From NCBI RefSeq assembly GCF_963975745.1, contig NZ_CAXBIB010000003.1, positions 172,776-236,775 of the forward strand: a stretch of 64,000 nt of DNA, given 5' to 3'. Source of the DNA: Parvibaculum sp963975745. Its GTDB lineage: Bacteria; Pseudomonadota; Alphaproteobacteria; Parvibaculales; Parvibaculaceae. Every line of letters begins with the position of its first letter. Position 1 is the first letter of the stretch. The notes under the pieces are model-generated. The model worked only from the letters and a program-made list of their open reading frames with translations, ran no database searches and was not told the DNA's origin. The position numbers were made by a program, and so were the translations under genes. This document shows, one piece after another, positions 25,007-33,176 of the stretch.

Positions 25007-26125
25007 TCAGGCGGGCTCCCGTTCCCGCAATAATGCGCGCAAGGGAGATGTTTCCACGTTGCGCGTGATAAAGGCTTCGCCGATTCCGCGGGCAAGGATG
25101 AAGGTCAGCTTGCCGTCGACGACCTTCTTGTCCTGCCCCATGAGGGCGATAAGTGTGTCGGCATCCGGCAGGTCTCCTGGGATGTCGCCGAGCCGCGTGG
25201 GCAGGCCGGCGCGCGTCAGATGCCGACGCACGCGCTCGGCGTCCTGGCCGGGGCAGAGTCCGAGGCGCACCGACAGGTCGAATGCCAGTGCCATACCGAT
25301 AGCGACACCTTCACCATGGATGAGTCGCTGCGAGAACCCTGTTGCTGCTTCCAGCGCATGGCCGAATGTATGGCCGAGATTGAGCAGGGCCCGGACGCCA
25401 CCCTCGCGTTCGTCCGCAGCAACCGTTGCCGCTTTCGCTTCGCAACTTTTGATGATGGCATGAATGCGCACGTCGCGGTCGCCAGCCTTCAGGCGATCGA
25501 GATTTCCTTCCAACCAGTCAAAAAAGGCACGATCACCGATCAGCCCGTATTTGACGACCTCGGCATATCCGGCGAGAAACTCGCGCATCGGCAATGTGTC
25601 GAGTGCCGTGACGTCGGCAAGCACCATGCGCGGCTGGTGAAAGGCGCCGGCCAGATTCTTTCCCTGCCGCGTGTTGATGCCGGTCTTTCCGCCAACAGAA
25701 CTGTCAACTTGCGACAGCAGGGTTGTCGGGATCTGCGCGAAATCGACGCCGCGCCGCAAGATCGCTGCGGCGAACCCGGTCAGGTCGCCGATCACGCCCC
25801 CGCCAAGGGCGACAACGAGATCGCCACGTTCGATACCGGTTTCAAGCAGCCACTCCGTCAGTCTTTCCAGTTCGGCAAAGGACTTGGTGCTTTCGCCGGC
25901 CGGCAGCACGATTGCATCGTGACGGATATTCGCGGCCTCAAGGCTCTTTTGCAGACCGGTCAGGTGAAGATGCGCCACCGTCTGATCGGTCACAATGGCA
26001 ACGCGGGCGCGGCGCAACAACGGATTCAGATGCGAGCCTGCCTCGGCGATCAGATCGGGACCGACCAGAATATCGTAGGTCCGGTCGCCCAGATCGACCC
26101 TCACTTTTCGAATGGTATCAGTCAT
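25007..26125 (-). CDS. aroB: 3-dehydroquinate synthase
   Basis: A 372-residue AroB, the NAD+- and metal-dependent enzyme converting DAHP to 3-dehydroquinate in the shikimate pathway. Visible are VALGGGVIGDLTGFAAA for NAD binding, PTTLLSQVDSSVGGKTGIN, the metal-site region GYAEVVKYGLIGD, and LNLGHTFGHALEAATG with IHGEGVAIGM. The start at 26125 has GGAG seven bases upstream (embedded in an in-frame ATG-GAG that gives a 4-residue longer alternative). It overlaps the aroK stop by 8 bp and abuts corC. Confidence 0.96.
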   Translation of the reverse strand: MTDTIRKVRVDLGDRTYDILVGPDLIAEAGSHLNPLLRRARVAIVTDQTVAHLHLTGLQKSLEAANIRHDAIVLPAGESTKSFAELERLTEWLLETGIERGDLVVALGGGVIGDLTGFAAAILRRGVDFAQIPTTLLSQVDSSVGGKTGINTRQGKNLAGAFHQPRMVLADVTALDTLPMREFLAGYAEVVKYGLIGDRAFFDWLEGNLDRLKAGDRDVRIHAIIKSCEAKAATVAADEREGGVRALLNLGHTFGHALEAATGFSQRLIHGEGVAIGMALAFDLSVRLGLCPGQDAERVRRHLTRAGLPTRLGDIPGDLPDADTLIALMGQDKKVVDGKLTFILARGIGEAFITRNVETSPLRALLREREPA

Positions 26126-26726
26126 GGCTTTCTCCATCGACGGAACCGCGAAATTCCTTCAGCTTGCCGATGATGGTTTCAACGACTGCCTCATGCGGAC
26201 CTTCAACACTCTCGATCGATATGTCAGCCTGGGCATATACCGGATAGCGCTCGTCAATCAGCCGCTTCATCGTGGTCAGCGGATCGCCATTCTGGAGCAA
26301 CGGCCGGTCGCCGCGCTTGGCGACCCGCTTCATCAGCACATCAAGATCGGCTTTCAGCCAGACCGAGACGCCGCGTGCCGCAATATTGGCGCGCGTCACC
26401 GGGTCCATGAATGCGCCGCCGCCTGTTGCCAGCACATGTGGTGGGCCAGCAAGCAGGCGCTTGATGACGCGGCGTTCACCGGCGCGGAAGGCCGCCTCGC
26501 CGTGGCGGGCGAAGATCTCCGGGATGGTTTCGCCGGCGGCCTGTTCGATCTCGGCATCGGCATCGACAAATTCAAGGCCAAGCCGACGAGCCAGGCGACG
26601 GCCGACCGTCGTCTTGCCGGCACCCATCAACCCGACCAGCACGATCGAACGCGCGTCAAGCGGCACCGGGGCAAGTGTTTCACCTTGCTCCATTTCCGCC
26701 GTGCTGCACTGCTCGCTTTCCGCCAT
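26118..26726 (-). CDS. aroK: Shikimate kinase
   Basis: A 202-residue shikimate kinase that phosphorylates the 3-hydroxyl of shikimate. Walker A is GLMGAGKTT (residues 32-40), the substrate site FVDADAEIEQAAGETIPEIF (with the DxD-type aspartate), GEAAFRAGERRVIKRLL, the GGGAF glycine loop, and the lid KRGDRPLLQ. The first ~25 residues are a nonconserved extension; a start at 26693 would remove part of it. First gene of aroK-aroB-corC. Both strands of the gap upstream must hold promoters. Confidence 0.95.
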   Translation of the reverse strand: MAESEQCSTAEMEQGETLAPVPLDARSIVLVGLMGAGKTTVGRRLARRLGLEFVDADAEIEQAAGETIPEIFARHGEAAFRAGERRVIKRLLAGPPHVLATGGGAFMDPVTRANIAARGVSVWLKADLDVLMKRVAKRGDRPLLQNGDPLTTMKRLIDERYPVYAQADISIESVEGPHEAVVETIIGKLKEFRGSVDGESHD

Positions 26727-27018
26727 TTTCCTGTCCGATTGGGTATCAACGATGTCGCGTATGTCCGCTTGATATAGCGGCCTTAACCTTGCTGATCTAT
26801 TCTCCGGCCGGTTTCCTTGCCAAACAGGGCCGTTAAGTGGCGGAAAATCATCATCCTAATGGATTGTTAGCACGGTTCCAGCGAGGCAGTGGTTGCAGAT
26901 AGGGTGCGGCGGTGCCTAGGTCACGCCCCATTTTCGCCGCAAGGTGGGCCTAAGGCTTTTTCCCCGTTATGGCGGCATAAACCGAAGGTCCGCCAAGGAC
27001 CTGGAGAAGGAAGATTCG

Positions 27019-27162
27019 ATGAGCCGCATTACCGGGCTTCTTGTCGTCATTGCCGTACTTGTGGTGGGCATGGTCGGCGGGCTCTTTTATCTTGATCGGG
27101 CTGTTGCGCCCGAGGTTCAGGCTGTGGAGAAGGTTCTCCCCGATGGTCAGTTTCCGCGCTAG
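27019..27162 (+). CDS. 47-residue single-span membrane protein
   Basis: A very short protein: MSRITGLLVVIAVLVVGMV start, one transmembrane helix (residues ~5-25), and a short polar tail (RAVAPEVQAVEKVLPDGQFPR). The ribosome binding site GGAGAAGGAAG is strong. It overlaps the start of the next gene by 20 bp, so the two are likely co-translated. Small membrane proteins of this type are conserved upstream of the large secreted protein and xerD in related genomes, as far as I recall. The function is unknown. Confidence 0.7.
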   Translation: MSRITGLLVVIAVLVVGMVGGLFYLDRAVAPEVQAVEKVLPDGQFPR

Positions 27163-29080
27163 GCAGGGGCGCTGCGCCGCCGGCTTAGCGCTTGTCTTTT
27201 CCGTCACGATGCCCGTTGCATCGGTGGTTGCCCAAGGGGCGAATGTCCTTCAGGCGCCGCCAGGCATGGAGCCGGCGCGTGCGCCGGTATCTTCGCCGGC
27301 CGGGCCGCAGAGCATCGTGCCTCCGGGCTATGGCGCAACGACACCGGCCTCGGGCTTGCCTGCGTCCGAATTGCCATCTGCCGTGCCCGTGGTGCCGTCG
27401 CAACTGTTCCCCACAGGCCAGCAATCCGGTGAACCTGCTGTTCGCATGCTCAGCGCCGTGCCCGGCGCGGCGCGGACCGATGTCCAGGTCGGCACCCTGT
27501 CGGGCGTCGATACGTCAAGCGTCGGTTTGATAGGGATGCAGGAGGGTGGTTTTGGGCCGGCCATGTGGCAGGGCGCTTCGCGTGCCGATATCGAAATCTA
27601 CCTGATGCGACTTCCGGTCGCGACCGGTTCTCCCGTGATGGCCGATCTGACACGCCGTCTGTTGCTGACCGGTGCGCGTCCGCCCGAGGGAGCGGGGAGC
27701 GGAGTGCCGCTTCTGGCGGCCCGGTTGAACAGGTTGCTGGCTGCCGGCCATGTGGACGCGGCGCTGCAACTGGCGGCGGCCGGTGGTGCTGCCCGCTCGC
27801 CGCAGATTGCTGTCGAACTGGCGCGTGCGGCGCTGGCGGTTGGCGATGACAATCGTGCCTGTGCGGCACTTTCCGATATTCCACCCGGTAACGATCCGGC
27901 GCGGAACGATATGGCTGCCTTTGCCGTCAAGCTTGCGACCTATTGCCAGATCGTCGCCGGAAACCCCGAAATCGCCAACCTGACGCTCGACCTCGCCCGC
28001 GAGGAGGGTCTGAGCGATGCCTTGTTTTTTTCGCTGGCGAGCGAGGCGGCCGCGGGAATCATTCTGCGCGCGCCGGAGCCCAATGCGCTCGGCATTGCCG
28101 ATGCTGCTTTCTACCGGCTGGCCGGCAGAAATCTGCCGGGCAATGTTGCCGAGATTGCCGAAGCGGCCCTCTTGCGGGGGCTTCTGCACAATGGCGATTT
28201 AAGCGATGAAGTGCGGCTGGCGGTGGCCGAGCGGGCGGCACGCTACGATCTGATCGACGGCCGCGAACTTGCCACTTACTACCGGATGCCGGCCTTTACC
28301 GACGAACAGATGGCCGGTCTTCTGACCTCCGATATTCCTGAAATATCGCCACTTCGGCGTGCAATGATCCACCAGGCGATCGATGGAGCCGTTGCCGCCG
28401 ACGACCGAATCCGTCTTTTCAAGCTTGCCTTTGCCACGGCGGAGTCGGCCAGCCTCTACTATCCGACAATCGAAGCACTATATAGCGATCTTGGCAGCAT
28501 GACGCCGTCCGATGCTCTGCGTCCGATGGCCGCGAGCGCAACGCGTGCGTTTCTTGCGTTGGGGGAGAGCGCGAAGGCTGCCGAGTGGTATGCACTGACG
28601 CAATATGCGCCCGGATTCGGTCGCGATGGTCGCGAATTTGCCGCATTAATGCGGATTTCCGGGGCAACGGCTTCCGGATTCGATGCAGAGCGTGTGTCGG
28701 CCGATATTGTCGCCGATCTGCGTTCCGGTGAGCGCGCGGCGCAAGCCTTTGCAGCCTGTGAAGCATTGCTTCTCGATGCGCTCGGGCATTCGCCGACGCC
28801 GGAGGTATGGGAAGCGCTGCTTGATGCGCGCAATGTCCTGTCGGGCGACGCGTCGACCGAGGCGCAGCTCAATCAACTGCAGATGGCCGGTCACAAGAAA
28901 GCCGTCGGCGAGACGATTTTGCTGACACTCGACGTGCTGGGTCCGGGCGGACCCGGCGCCGCGCATCCAAGAGCGGTGGCGCAGGCGGTGGCCAGCCTGA
29001 AGGCGATCGGTCTTGAAAGCGAGGCCCGGCGACTCGCTCTTGAAGCGCTTCTGGCGCGCAGCTATGCCGGACGTGGTTGA
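27143..29080 (+). CDS. Large secreted protein of unknown function upstream of xerD
   Basis: A 645-residue exported protein. A signal peptide covers residues 1-34 (FRARQGRCAAGLALVFSVTMPVASVVAQG split around residue 20). A proline/alanine-rich segment (~40-110) precedes an alpha-helical body rich in alanine and leucine with repeated short helices, like a TPR/solenoid protein. Homologues in alphaproteobacteria are sometimes named antifreeze glycopeptide-like because of the Ala/Pro content; there is no evidence for that activity. The start has GGAGAAGG nine bases upstream and lies inside the preceding small gene. It is followed 19 bp later by xerD. Confidence 0.75.
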   Translation: MVSFRARQGRCAAGLALVFSVTMPVASVVAQGANVLQAPPGMEPARAPVSSPAGPQSIVPPGYGATTPASGLPASELPSAVPVVPSQLFPTGQQSGEPAVRMLSAVPGAARTDVQVGTLSGVDTSSVGLIGMQEGGFGPAMWQGASRADIEIYLMRLPVATGSPVMADLTRRLLLTGARPPEGAGSGVPLLAARLNRLLAAGHVDAALQLAAAGGAARSPQIAVELARAALAVGDDNRACAALSDIPPGNDPARNDMAAFAVKLATYCQIVAGNPEIANLTLDLAREEGLSDALFFSLASEAAAGIILRAPEPNALGIADAAFYRLAGRNLPGNVAEIAEAALLRGLLHNGDLSDEVRLAVAERAARYDLIDGRELATYYRMPAFTDEQMAGLLTSDIPEISPLRRAMIHQAIDGAVAADDRIRLFKLAFATAESASLYYPTIEALYSDLGSMTPSDALRPMAASATRAFLALGESAKAAEWYALTQYAPGFGRDGREFAALMRISGATASGFDAERVSADIVADLRSGERAAQAFAACEALLLDALGHSPTPEVWEALLDARNVLSGDASTEAQLNQLQMAGHKKAVGETILLTLDVLGPGGPGAAHPRAVAQAVASLKAIGLESEARRLALEALLARSYAGRG

Positions 29081-29099
29081 GTAACATCGGGTGATTGGA

Positions 29100-30059
29100 A
29101 TGTCGAAAGTATCCGCGCAGCGCGGGCTTCACCTTGAGGCCTTTCTCGAAATGCTGAGCGCCGAGCGGGGGGCGGCACGCAACACGCTCGACGCCTATGA
29201 GCGCGACCTGCGAGACTTTTCGGCGTTTCTTGCGACATGCGGAAAGACGCAGACCGAGGCGACGGCAAAGGACATTCGTGACTATCTCGAGCATGTCGCC
29301 GGGCAGGGATTGTCGGCTTCAACGGCCGCGCGGCGACTTTCGGCAATTCGGCAGTTTCATGGATTTCTTTTTGCCGATGGTGTGCGCAAGGACGATCCCT
29401 GCGGTTCGATCGAGGGACCGCGCCGCGCGCGGCCGCTCCCGAAGACGCTCAGTGTCGACGAAGTGGACGGGCTGCTGGCGGCCGCCCGGCGCGCGGCGGA
29501 CGGACGTACGCATGAAGAGGCTGTTCTCGCTTACAAGCGCGCGCGGCTCGTCTGTCTGATGGAAGTTCTGTATGCGACCGGCTTGCGCGTCTCGGAGCTG
29601 GTCGGCCTGCCGCTTTCGGCTGTTCGTGGCGATGAGCGGTTTCTCGCGGTCAGCGGCAAGGGCGGACGCGAGCGGCTGGTGCCGCTGTCGGAAACCGCAC
29701 GTGCTGCGATCGATGCCTATCTGCCTTTGCGCGATCAGCGGCTTGGCGACAAGGGGTCGCCATGGCTGTTTCCGTCCCGCGGCCGGCAGGGTCACTTGAC
29801 GCGGCATCGTTTTGCGCAATTGCTGAAAGACCTTGCGGCTGCCGCTGGCCTTGATCCATCACGTGTATCGCCGCACACGTTGCGACATGCTTTCGCAAGC
29901 CATTTGCTGGCCAATGGTGCCGATCTGCGCGCGGTGCAGCAGATGCTTGGCCACGCCGATATCTCGACGACCCAGATCTATACACATGTACTGGACGAGC
30001 GGCTGAAAGAGCTTGTGGAGACCCATCATCCCCTGGCGAAGAAGGACAAGGCGTCCTGA
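29100..30059 (+). CDS. xerD: Site-specific tyrosine recombinase XerD
   Basis: A 319-residue tyrosine recombinase that, with XerC, resolves chromosome dimers at dif. The N-terminal SAM-like domain covers ~1-105 (LEAFLEMLSAERGAARNTLDAYERD split). Catalytic residues are visible: Arg163 in TGLRVSEL, Lys in SGKGGRER, His-x-x-Arg in SPHTLRHAFASH, His in LGHADIST and the nucleophile Tyr in TQIYTHV. It is part of a unit with two upstream membrane/secreted genes and sits beside accA/aroK as in related genomes. Its last 34 bp overlap the oppositely oriented ECF41 gene. Confidence 0.95.
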   Translation: MSKVSAQRGLHLEAFLEMLSAERGAARNTLDAYERDLRDFSAFLATCGKTQTEATAKDIRDYLEHVAGQGLSASTAARRLSAIRQFHGFLFADGVRKDDPCGSIEGPRRARPLPKTLSVDEVDGLLAAARRAADGRTHEEAVLAYKRARLVCLMEVLYATGLRVSELVGLPLSAVRGDERFLAVSGKGGRERLVPLSETARAAIDAYLPLRDQRLGDKGSPWLFPSRGRQGHLTRHRFAQLLKDLAAAAGLDPSRVSPHTLRHAFASHLLANGADLRAVQQMLGHADISTTQIYTHVLDERLKELVETHHPLAKKDKAS

Positions 30060-30961
30060 GGTTTCGGATCATGGTCTATATGCGCAAGCTTGTCGGGATT
30101 GCGCGTCATGTAGAGCGCTGAAATTCTTCCGTCGATCACGGCAAAGCCAAGTGTCGAGTGGATTGCGACGCCCTCCCGCATGACGAAGCCGGGCAGGCCA
30201 TTGATCCTTGCCGGCACGATGCTGAAGGCCTCGGGCCTTTTTTTCATTACACCAAAAAAGAACCGCATCACGCGATCGGCGCCATGGATCGGCTTGAGCG
30301 CCGCGATCGCCTTGCCGCCGCCGTCTGAGTAGAGTGTGACATTCTCGGCGAGGCAGGCGATCAGCGCCTGCGGGTCTGCCGCCGAGATTGCGGCATTGAA
30401 GGCGGCCGACAGGCGCGCATGTTCGCGCGCGCTGGTGTCGAAACGGGGATGTGTGTCATGGACCCGGCGACGGGCGCGACTGACCGTCTGCCGGCAGGCT
30501 GCTTCCGATTTGCCGAGCAGCGCAGCCAGTTCGCCATAGTCATAGTCGAAAGCGTCATGCAGCAGGAAGGCCGCCCGCTCTTCCGGGGCGAGCCGCTCGA
30601 GAAGATGCAGCAGTGCCATCGATATGTCGTCTGCCAGCAAGAGCCGTTCTTCAGGTGTGGGGTCGGTTTCCTGGGCGGCGGTGACGATGGGTTCGGGAAG
30701 CCATGAGCCGACATAGGTTTCTCGGCGCGCACGGGCGGCGCGCAGCTGGTCTATGGCGAGCCGTGCGACGGTCGTCACCAGCCAGGCCTCCGGATTGCGG
30801 ATCGCGGAAATGTCCGACCGGCGCCAGCGGAACCAGGCGTCCTGCACGGTGTCCTCGGCGTCGCTTACCGAGCCGAGGATGCGGTAAGCGACCGAAAAGG
30901 CGCGGGCGCGGTGGTTTTCGAATACCGCGTCGCTCTCCGTCGAATTCGTCCCCGCAGTCAC
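30026..30961 (-). CDS. ECF41-group RNA polymerase sigma factor with SnoaL-like extension
   Basis: A 311-residue extracytoplasmic-function sigma factor. Region sigma2 is at ~10-75 (AYRILGSVSDAEDTVQDAWFRW), sigma4 at ~115-175 (LAPEERAAFLLHDAFDYDYGE), and a C-terminal SnoaL-like domain at ~185-300. Three ECF41 marks are present: WLPEP in the linker (~88), DGGGK (~215) and NPDKL (~288). In this group the C-terminal domain modulates activity in place of a separate anti-sigma factor. Start is GTG, overlapping the stop of the upstream carboxymuconolactone decarboxylase-like gene by 4 bp. The matching promoter lies at the head of the operon, so autoregulation is likely. Confidence 0.9.
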   Translation of the reverse strand: MTAGTNSTESDAVFENHRARAFSVAYRILGSVSDAEDTVQDAWFRWRRSDISAIRNPEAWLVTTVARLAIDQLRAARARRETYVGSWLPEPIVTAAQETDPTPEERLLLADDISMALLHLLERLAPEERAAFLLHDAFDYDYGELAALLGKSEAACRQTVSRARRRVHDTHPRFDTSAREHARLSAAFNAAISAADPQALIACLAENVTLYSDGGGKAIAALKPIHGADRVMRFFFGVMKKRPEAFSIVPARINGLPGFVMREGVAIHSTLGFAVIDGRISALYMTRNPDKLAHIDHDPKPQDALSFFARG

Positions 30962-31509
30962 GCCGTCGCCTCCCTTGGCCGCGCGTCGGCGATTTCGTCT
31001 CCAATGACGACGCGCTGGCAGGTTCGAGCATAACCCAAGGCGCGCTTCATTGCCGGATAGGCCCGCACGGTTGCAATCTCCAGCGCCAGTTCGGCAAGGC
31101 CGGCCTTGCCCCAGTTGCGCTCGATCATGGGCCGAAGTTCCTCGGCGCGGAAGTCACCCGTCGCGACCGCATGGGCGAAGTCATAAGCCAGCCTGTTTTC
31201 TTCGCTGAGCGATGCCGTGTCGCCGGTTGCGGCGGCGCGGATCACGGCGGGCGCGATGCCTTGCGCGAGCGCGAGGTTGACGCCGATCTGGACGCAAGGC
31301 CCGCAATCCTCGGCACGCAGCGCGGCAAGGCCCGCGACGCAATAGACTTCCGGCGGTAGCGTCTTTACATAGCGGGTCGACGTCGTGGAAATCACGAAGC
31401 GCCAGAAGGCGCCGGGCGAACCGGCATGGAGGTCACGTGCATAGTCTGCACTCGATCCGGTCATCCGTTCCTGTGCGTCGATGAGGCGGCGGGCAAGAAA
31501 TCCGAACAT
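30958..31509 (-). CDS. Carboxymuconolactone decarboxylase/AhpD-like protein
   Basis: A 183-residue CMD-family protein with the redox motif EDCGPC (Cys-x2-Cys). AhpD-type proteins carry Cys-x2-Cys-x3-His; here the position after the second cysteine reads VQIG, so the histidine is replaced by glycine. Such proteins are the typical partner of ECF41 sigma factors. The role may be peroxide or disulfide chemistry, but the missing histidine argues against a classical AhpD reaction. RBS AAAGGAG is strong. Second gene of the three-gene ECF41 operon. Confidence 0.85.
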   Translation of the reverse strand: MFGFLARRLIDAQERMTGSSADYARDLHAGSPGAFWRFVISTTSTRYVKTLPPEVYCVAGLAALRAEDCGPCVQIGVNLALAQGIAPAVIRAAATGDTASLSEENRLAYDFAHAVATGDFRAEELRPMIERNWGKAGLAELALEIATVRAYPAMKRALGYARTCQRVVIGDEIADARPREATA

Positions 31510-31531
31510 GTTCGTCTCCTTTGTTGTGGGT

Positions 31532-31954
31532 TCAACTGCGGACGGGCAGGCACCACCACATCAGCGATGCGCCCACCAGGACCGGCAGAAAGACGCCCGG
31601 CATGTCCATCAGGATGTGTTCGGCCGGAAGGCGCGTGGCCGCGATGTCCCAGATGTGCAAGATTGCATGGAGGCCGAGGAACAGCGTGCCGGCGCCGATC
31701 AGCGCCACCGCATGGGCGGTCCAGCGGATTGCCGCGAAGGCCAGCAGTGCAAGCGTCAGATAGGCCATGCCGATATCGCGGACGAAATGCGGATTGTAGG
31801 GGCCGGTATTGGCCACGCCATCGACGCCGGCATACCAGCCGGCGGGATCGGCCAGCATCCAGAGGGCGTTGCCGAGCCAGAGTGTGCCCCAGAGGCCGAG
31901 CGCGACGGCTTTGGGGAGACGCAGGGTCGGGTGTCGGCTCGCGCGGGTGTTCAT
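31532..31954 (-). CDS. Four-helix membrane protein, first gene of the ECF41 operon
   Basis: A 140-residue integral membrane protein with about four helices (ALGLWGTLWLGNALWMLAD; DIGMAYLTLALLAFAAI; AVALIGAGTLFLGLHAIL; MDMPGVFLPVLVGASLMWW) and a conserved-looking HxxxHxxD face (GLHAILHIWD). It resembles DoxX/DUF4345-type small membrane proteins. GGAG seven bases upstream fixes the start. It is the first gene behind the ECF41-type promoter and likely a direct output of the sigma factor. Its exact function is not known. Confidence 0.7.
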   Translation of the reverse strand: MNTRASRHPTLRLPKAVALGLWGTLWLGNALWMLADPAGWYAGVDGVANTGPYNPHFVRDIGMAYLTLALLAFAAIRWTAHAVALIGAGTLFLGLHAILHIWDIAATRLPAEHILMDMPGVFLPVLVGASLMWWCLPVRS

Positions 31955-31988
31955 GGCTGTGCTCCGGAGTGTGGCGTTTCGTCCTCAA

Positions 31989-32015
31989 GACGCGGCAGCG
32001 GCCGGAGTTGTGACA
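31989..32015 (-). promoter_or_regulatory. ECF41-type promoter of the sigma-factor operon
   Basis: On the minus strand TGTCACA (32015-32009) and CGTC (31992-31989) are separated by exactly 16 bp. This is the promoter form reported, as I recall, for ECF41 sigma factors upstream of carboxymuconolactone decarboxylase genes. The -10 lies about 35 bp before the start of the first operon gene, a normal leader length. Confidence 0.75.
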
Positions 32016-32195
32016 GCTGTACGCGGGGAAGGCCGCGAGCCGCAGGATTCCGCCATTTACCCTTATGGGACAGCGCGGTTGACAAGGGCGCGGGCGCGGG
32101 CCAGTGTGCCGCGCACTTGCGAAAAAGCGGGCCCGCGGCCGGGCCTTCCCGGCATGTTGCCGGGTTCGCGGGCGGGCGGGAGTTGCCGGAGCGCG

Positions 32196-33155
32196 ATGCA
32201 CACCTACCTCGACTTCGAGAAACCGATTGCGGAACTGGAAGGCAAGGTGCAGGAGCTGAAGCTCCTTGCGCATGATGATCCGTCCGTCAGCATTTCCGAC
32301 GAAGTGGCCAAGCTCGAACAGAAGTCGGCTCAGCTCCTGCGCGACATCTATGCGGCGCTGACCCCTTGGCAAAAGGTGCAGGTCGCCCGGCATCCGGCAC
32401 GACCGCATTTTCTCGACTATATCGAGCGCCTGGTCGAAGATTTCACGCCGCTCGCTGGCGACAGGCTCTATGGCGAAGATGCGGCGATCGTCGGTGGGCT
32501 GGGGCGCTTTCGCGGCCGATCGGTCATGTTCATCGGACATGAAAAGGGATCGGACACGCAGAGCCGCATGAAGCGGAATTTCGGCATGGGGCGTCCGGAG
32601 GGTTACCGCAAGGCGATCCGGCTGATGACGACGGCCGAGCGGTTCGGTATTCCGGTGGTGACGCTGGTCGACACCTCGGGCGCCTATCCGGGCATGGACA
32701 GCGAGGAGCGCGGCGTCGCCGAGGCGATTGCGCGTTCGACCGACCGCTGCCTGTCGCTGGGCGTTCCGCTGGTTTCGGTCATTATCGGCGAAGGCGGTTC
32801 GGGTGGCGCCGTGGCGTTGGCCACGGCCAATCGCGTTCTGATGCTCGAACATTCCGTTTACAGCGTGATCTCACCCGAAGGTGCGGCCTCGATCCTCTGG
32901 CGCAGTTCCGACAAGTCGAAGGATGCGGCGACGGCGATGAAGATCACGGCGCAGAATCTTCACGAACTCGGCGTCATCGACCGGGTCTTGCCGGAGCCTG
33001 TGGGCGGCGCGCATCGCGAGCGCAACCAGACGATCAAGGAAACGGGTGACGCCATTGCCGAGGAGTTGCGCGGCCTCGAAAAGCTCGACGCCGATTCGCT
33101 CCGGCGCGTCAGGCGGGAAAAGTTTCTCGCAATGGGACGGCTGGGACTGTCCTGA
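32196..33155 (+). CDS. accA: Acetyl-CoA carboxylase carboxyltransferase subunit alpha
   Basis: A 319-residue AccA, full length for the family. With AccD it transfers the carboxyl group from biotin carrier protein to acetyl-CoA, giving malonyl-CoA for fatty-acid synthesis. Signature segments are LDFEKPIAELEGKVQEL at the N-terminus, GEDAAIVGGLGRFRG, GHEKGSDTQSRMKRNFGM, TLVDTSGAYPGMDSEERG and VIIGEGGSGGAVALATANR. The start has CCGGAGCG just upstream; the long in-frame extension to 31809 is antisense to the ECF41 operon and not used. It converges on the epoxide hydrolase pair, with a 21-bp gap. Confidence 0.97.
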   Translation: MHTYLDFEKPIAELEGKVQELKLLAHDDPSVSISDEVAKLEQKSAQLLRDIYAALTPWQKVQVARHPARPHFLDYIERLVEDFTPLAGDRLYGEDAAIVGGLGRFRGRSVMFIGHEKGSDTQSRMKRNFGMGRPEGYRKAIRLMTTAERFGIPVVTLVDTSGAYPGMDSEERGVAEAIARSTDRCLSLGVPLVSVIIGEGGSGGAVALATANRVLMLEHSVYSVISPEGAASILWRSSDKSKDAATAMKITAQNLHELGVIDRVLPEPVGGAHRERNQTIKETGDAIAEELRGLEKLDADSLRRVRREKFLAMGRLGLS

Positions 33156-33176
33156 TTTCCGGTTGGCGCTGCGGGG

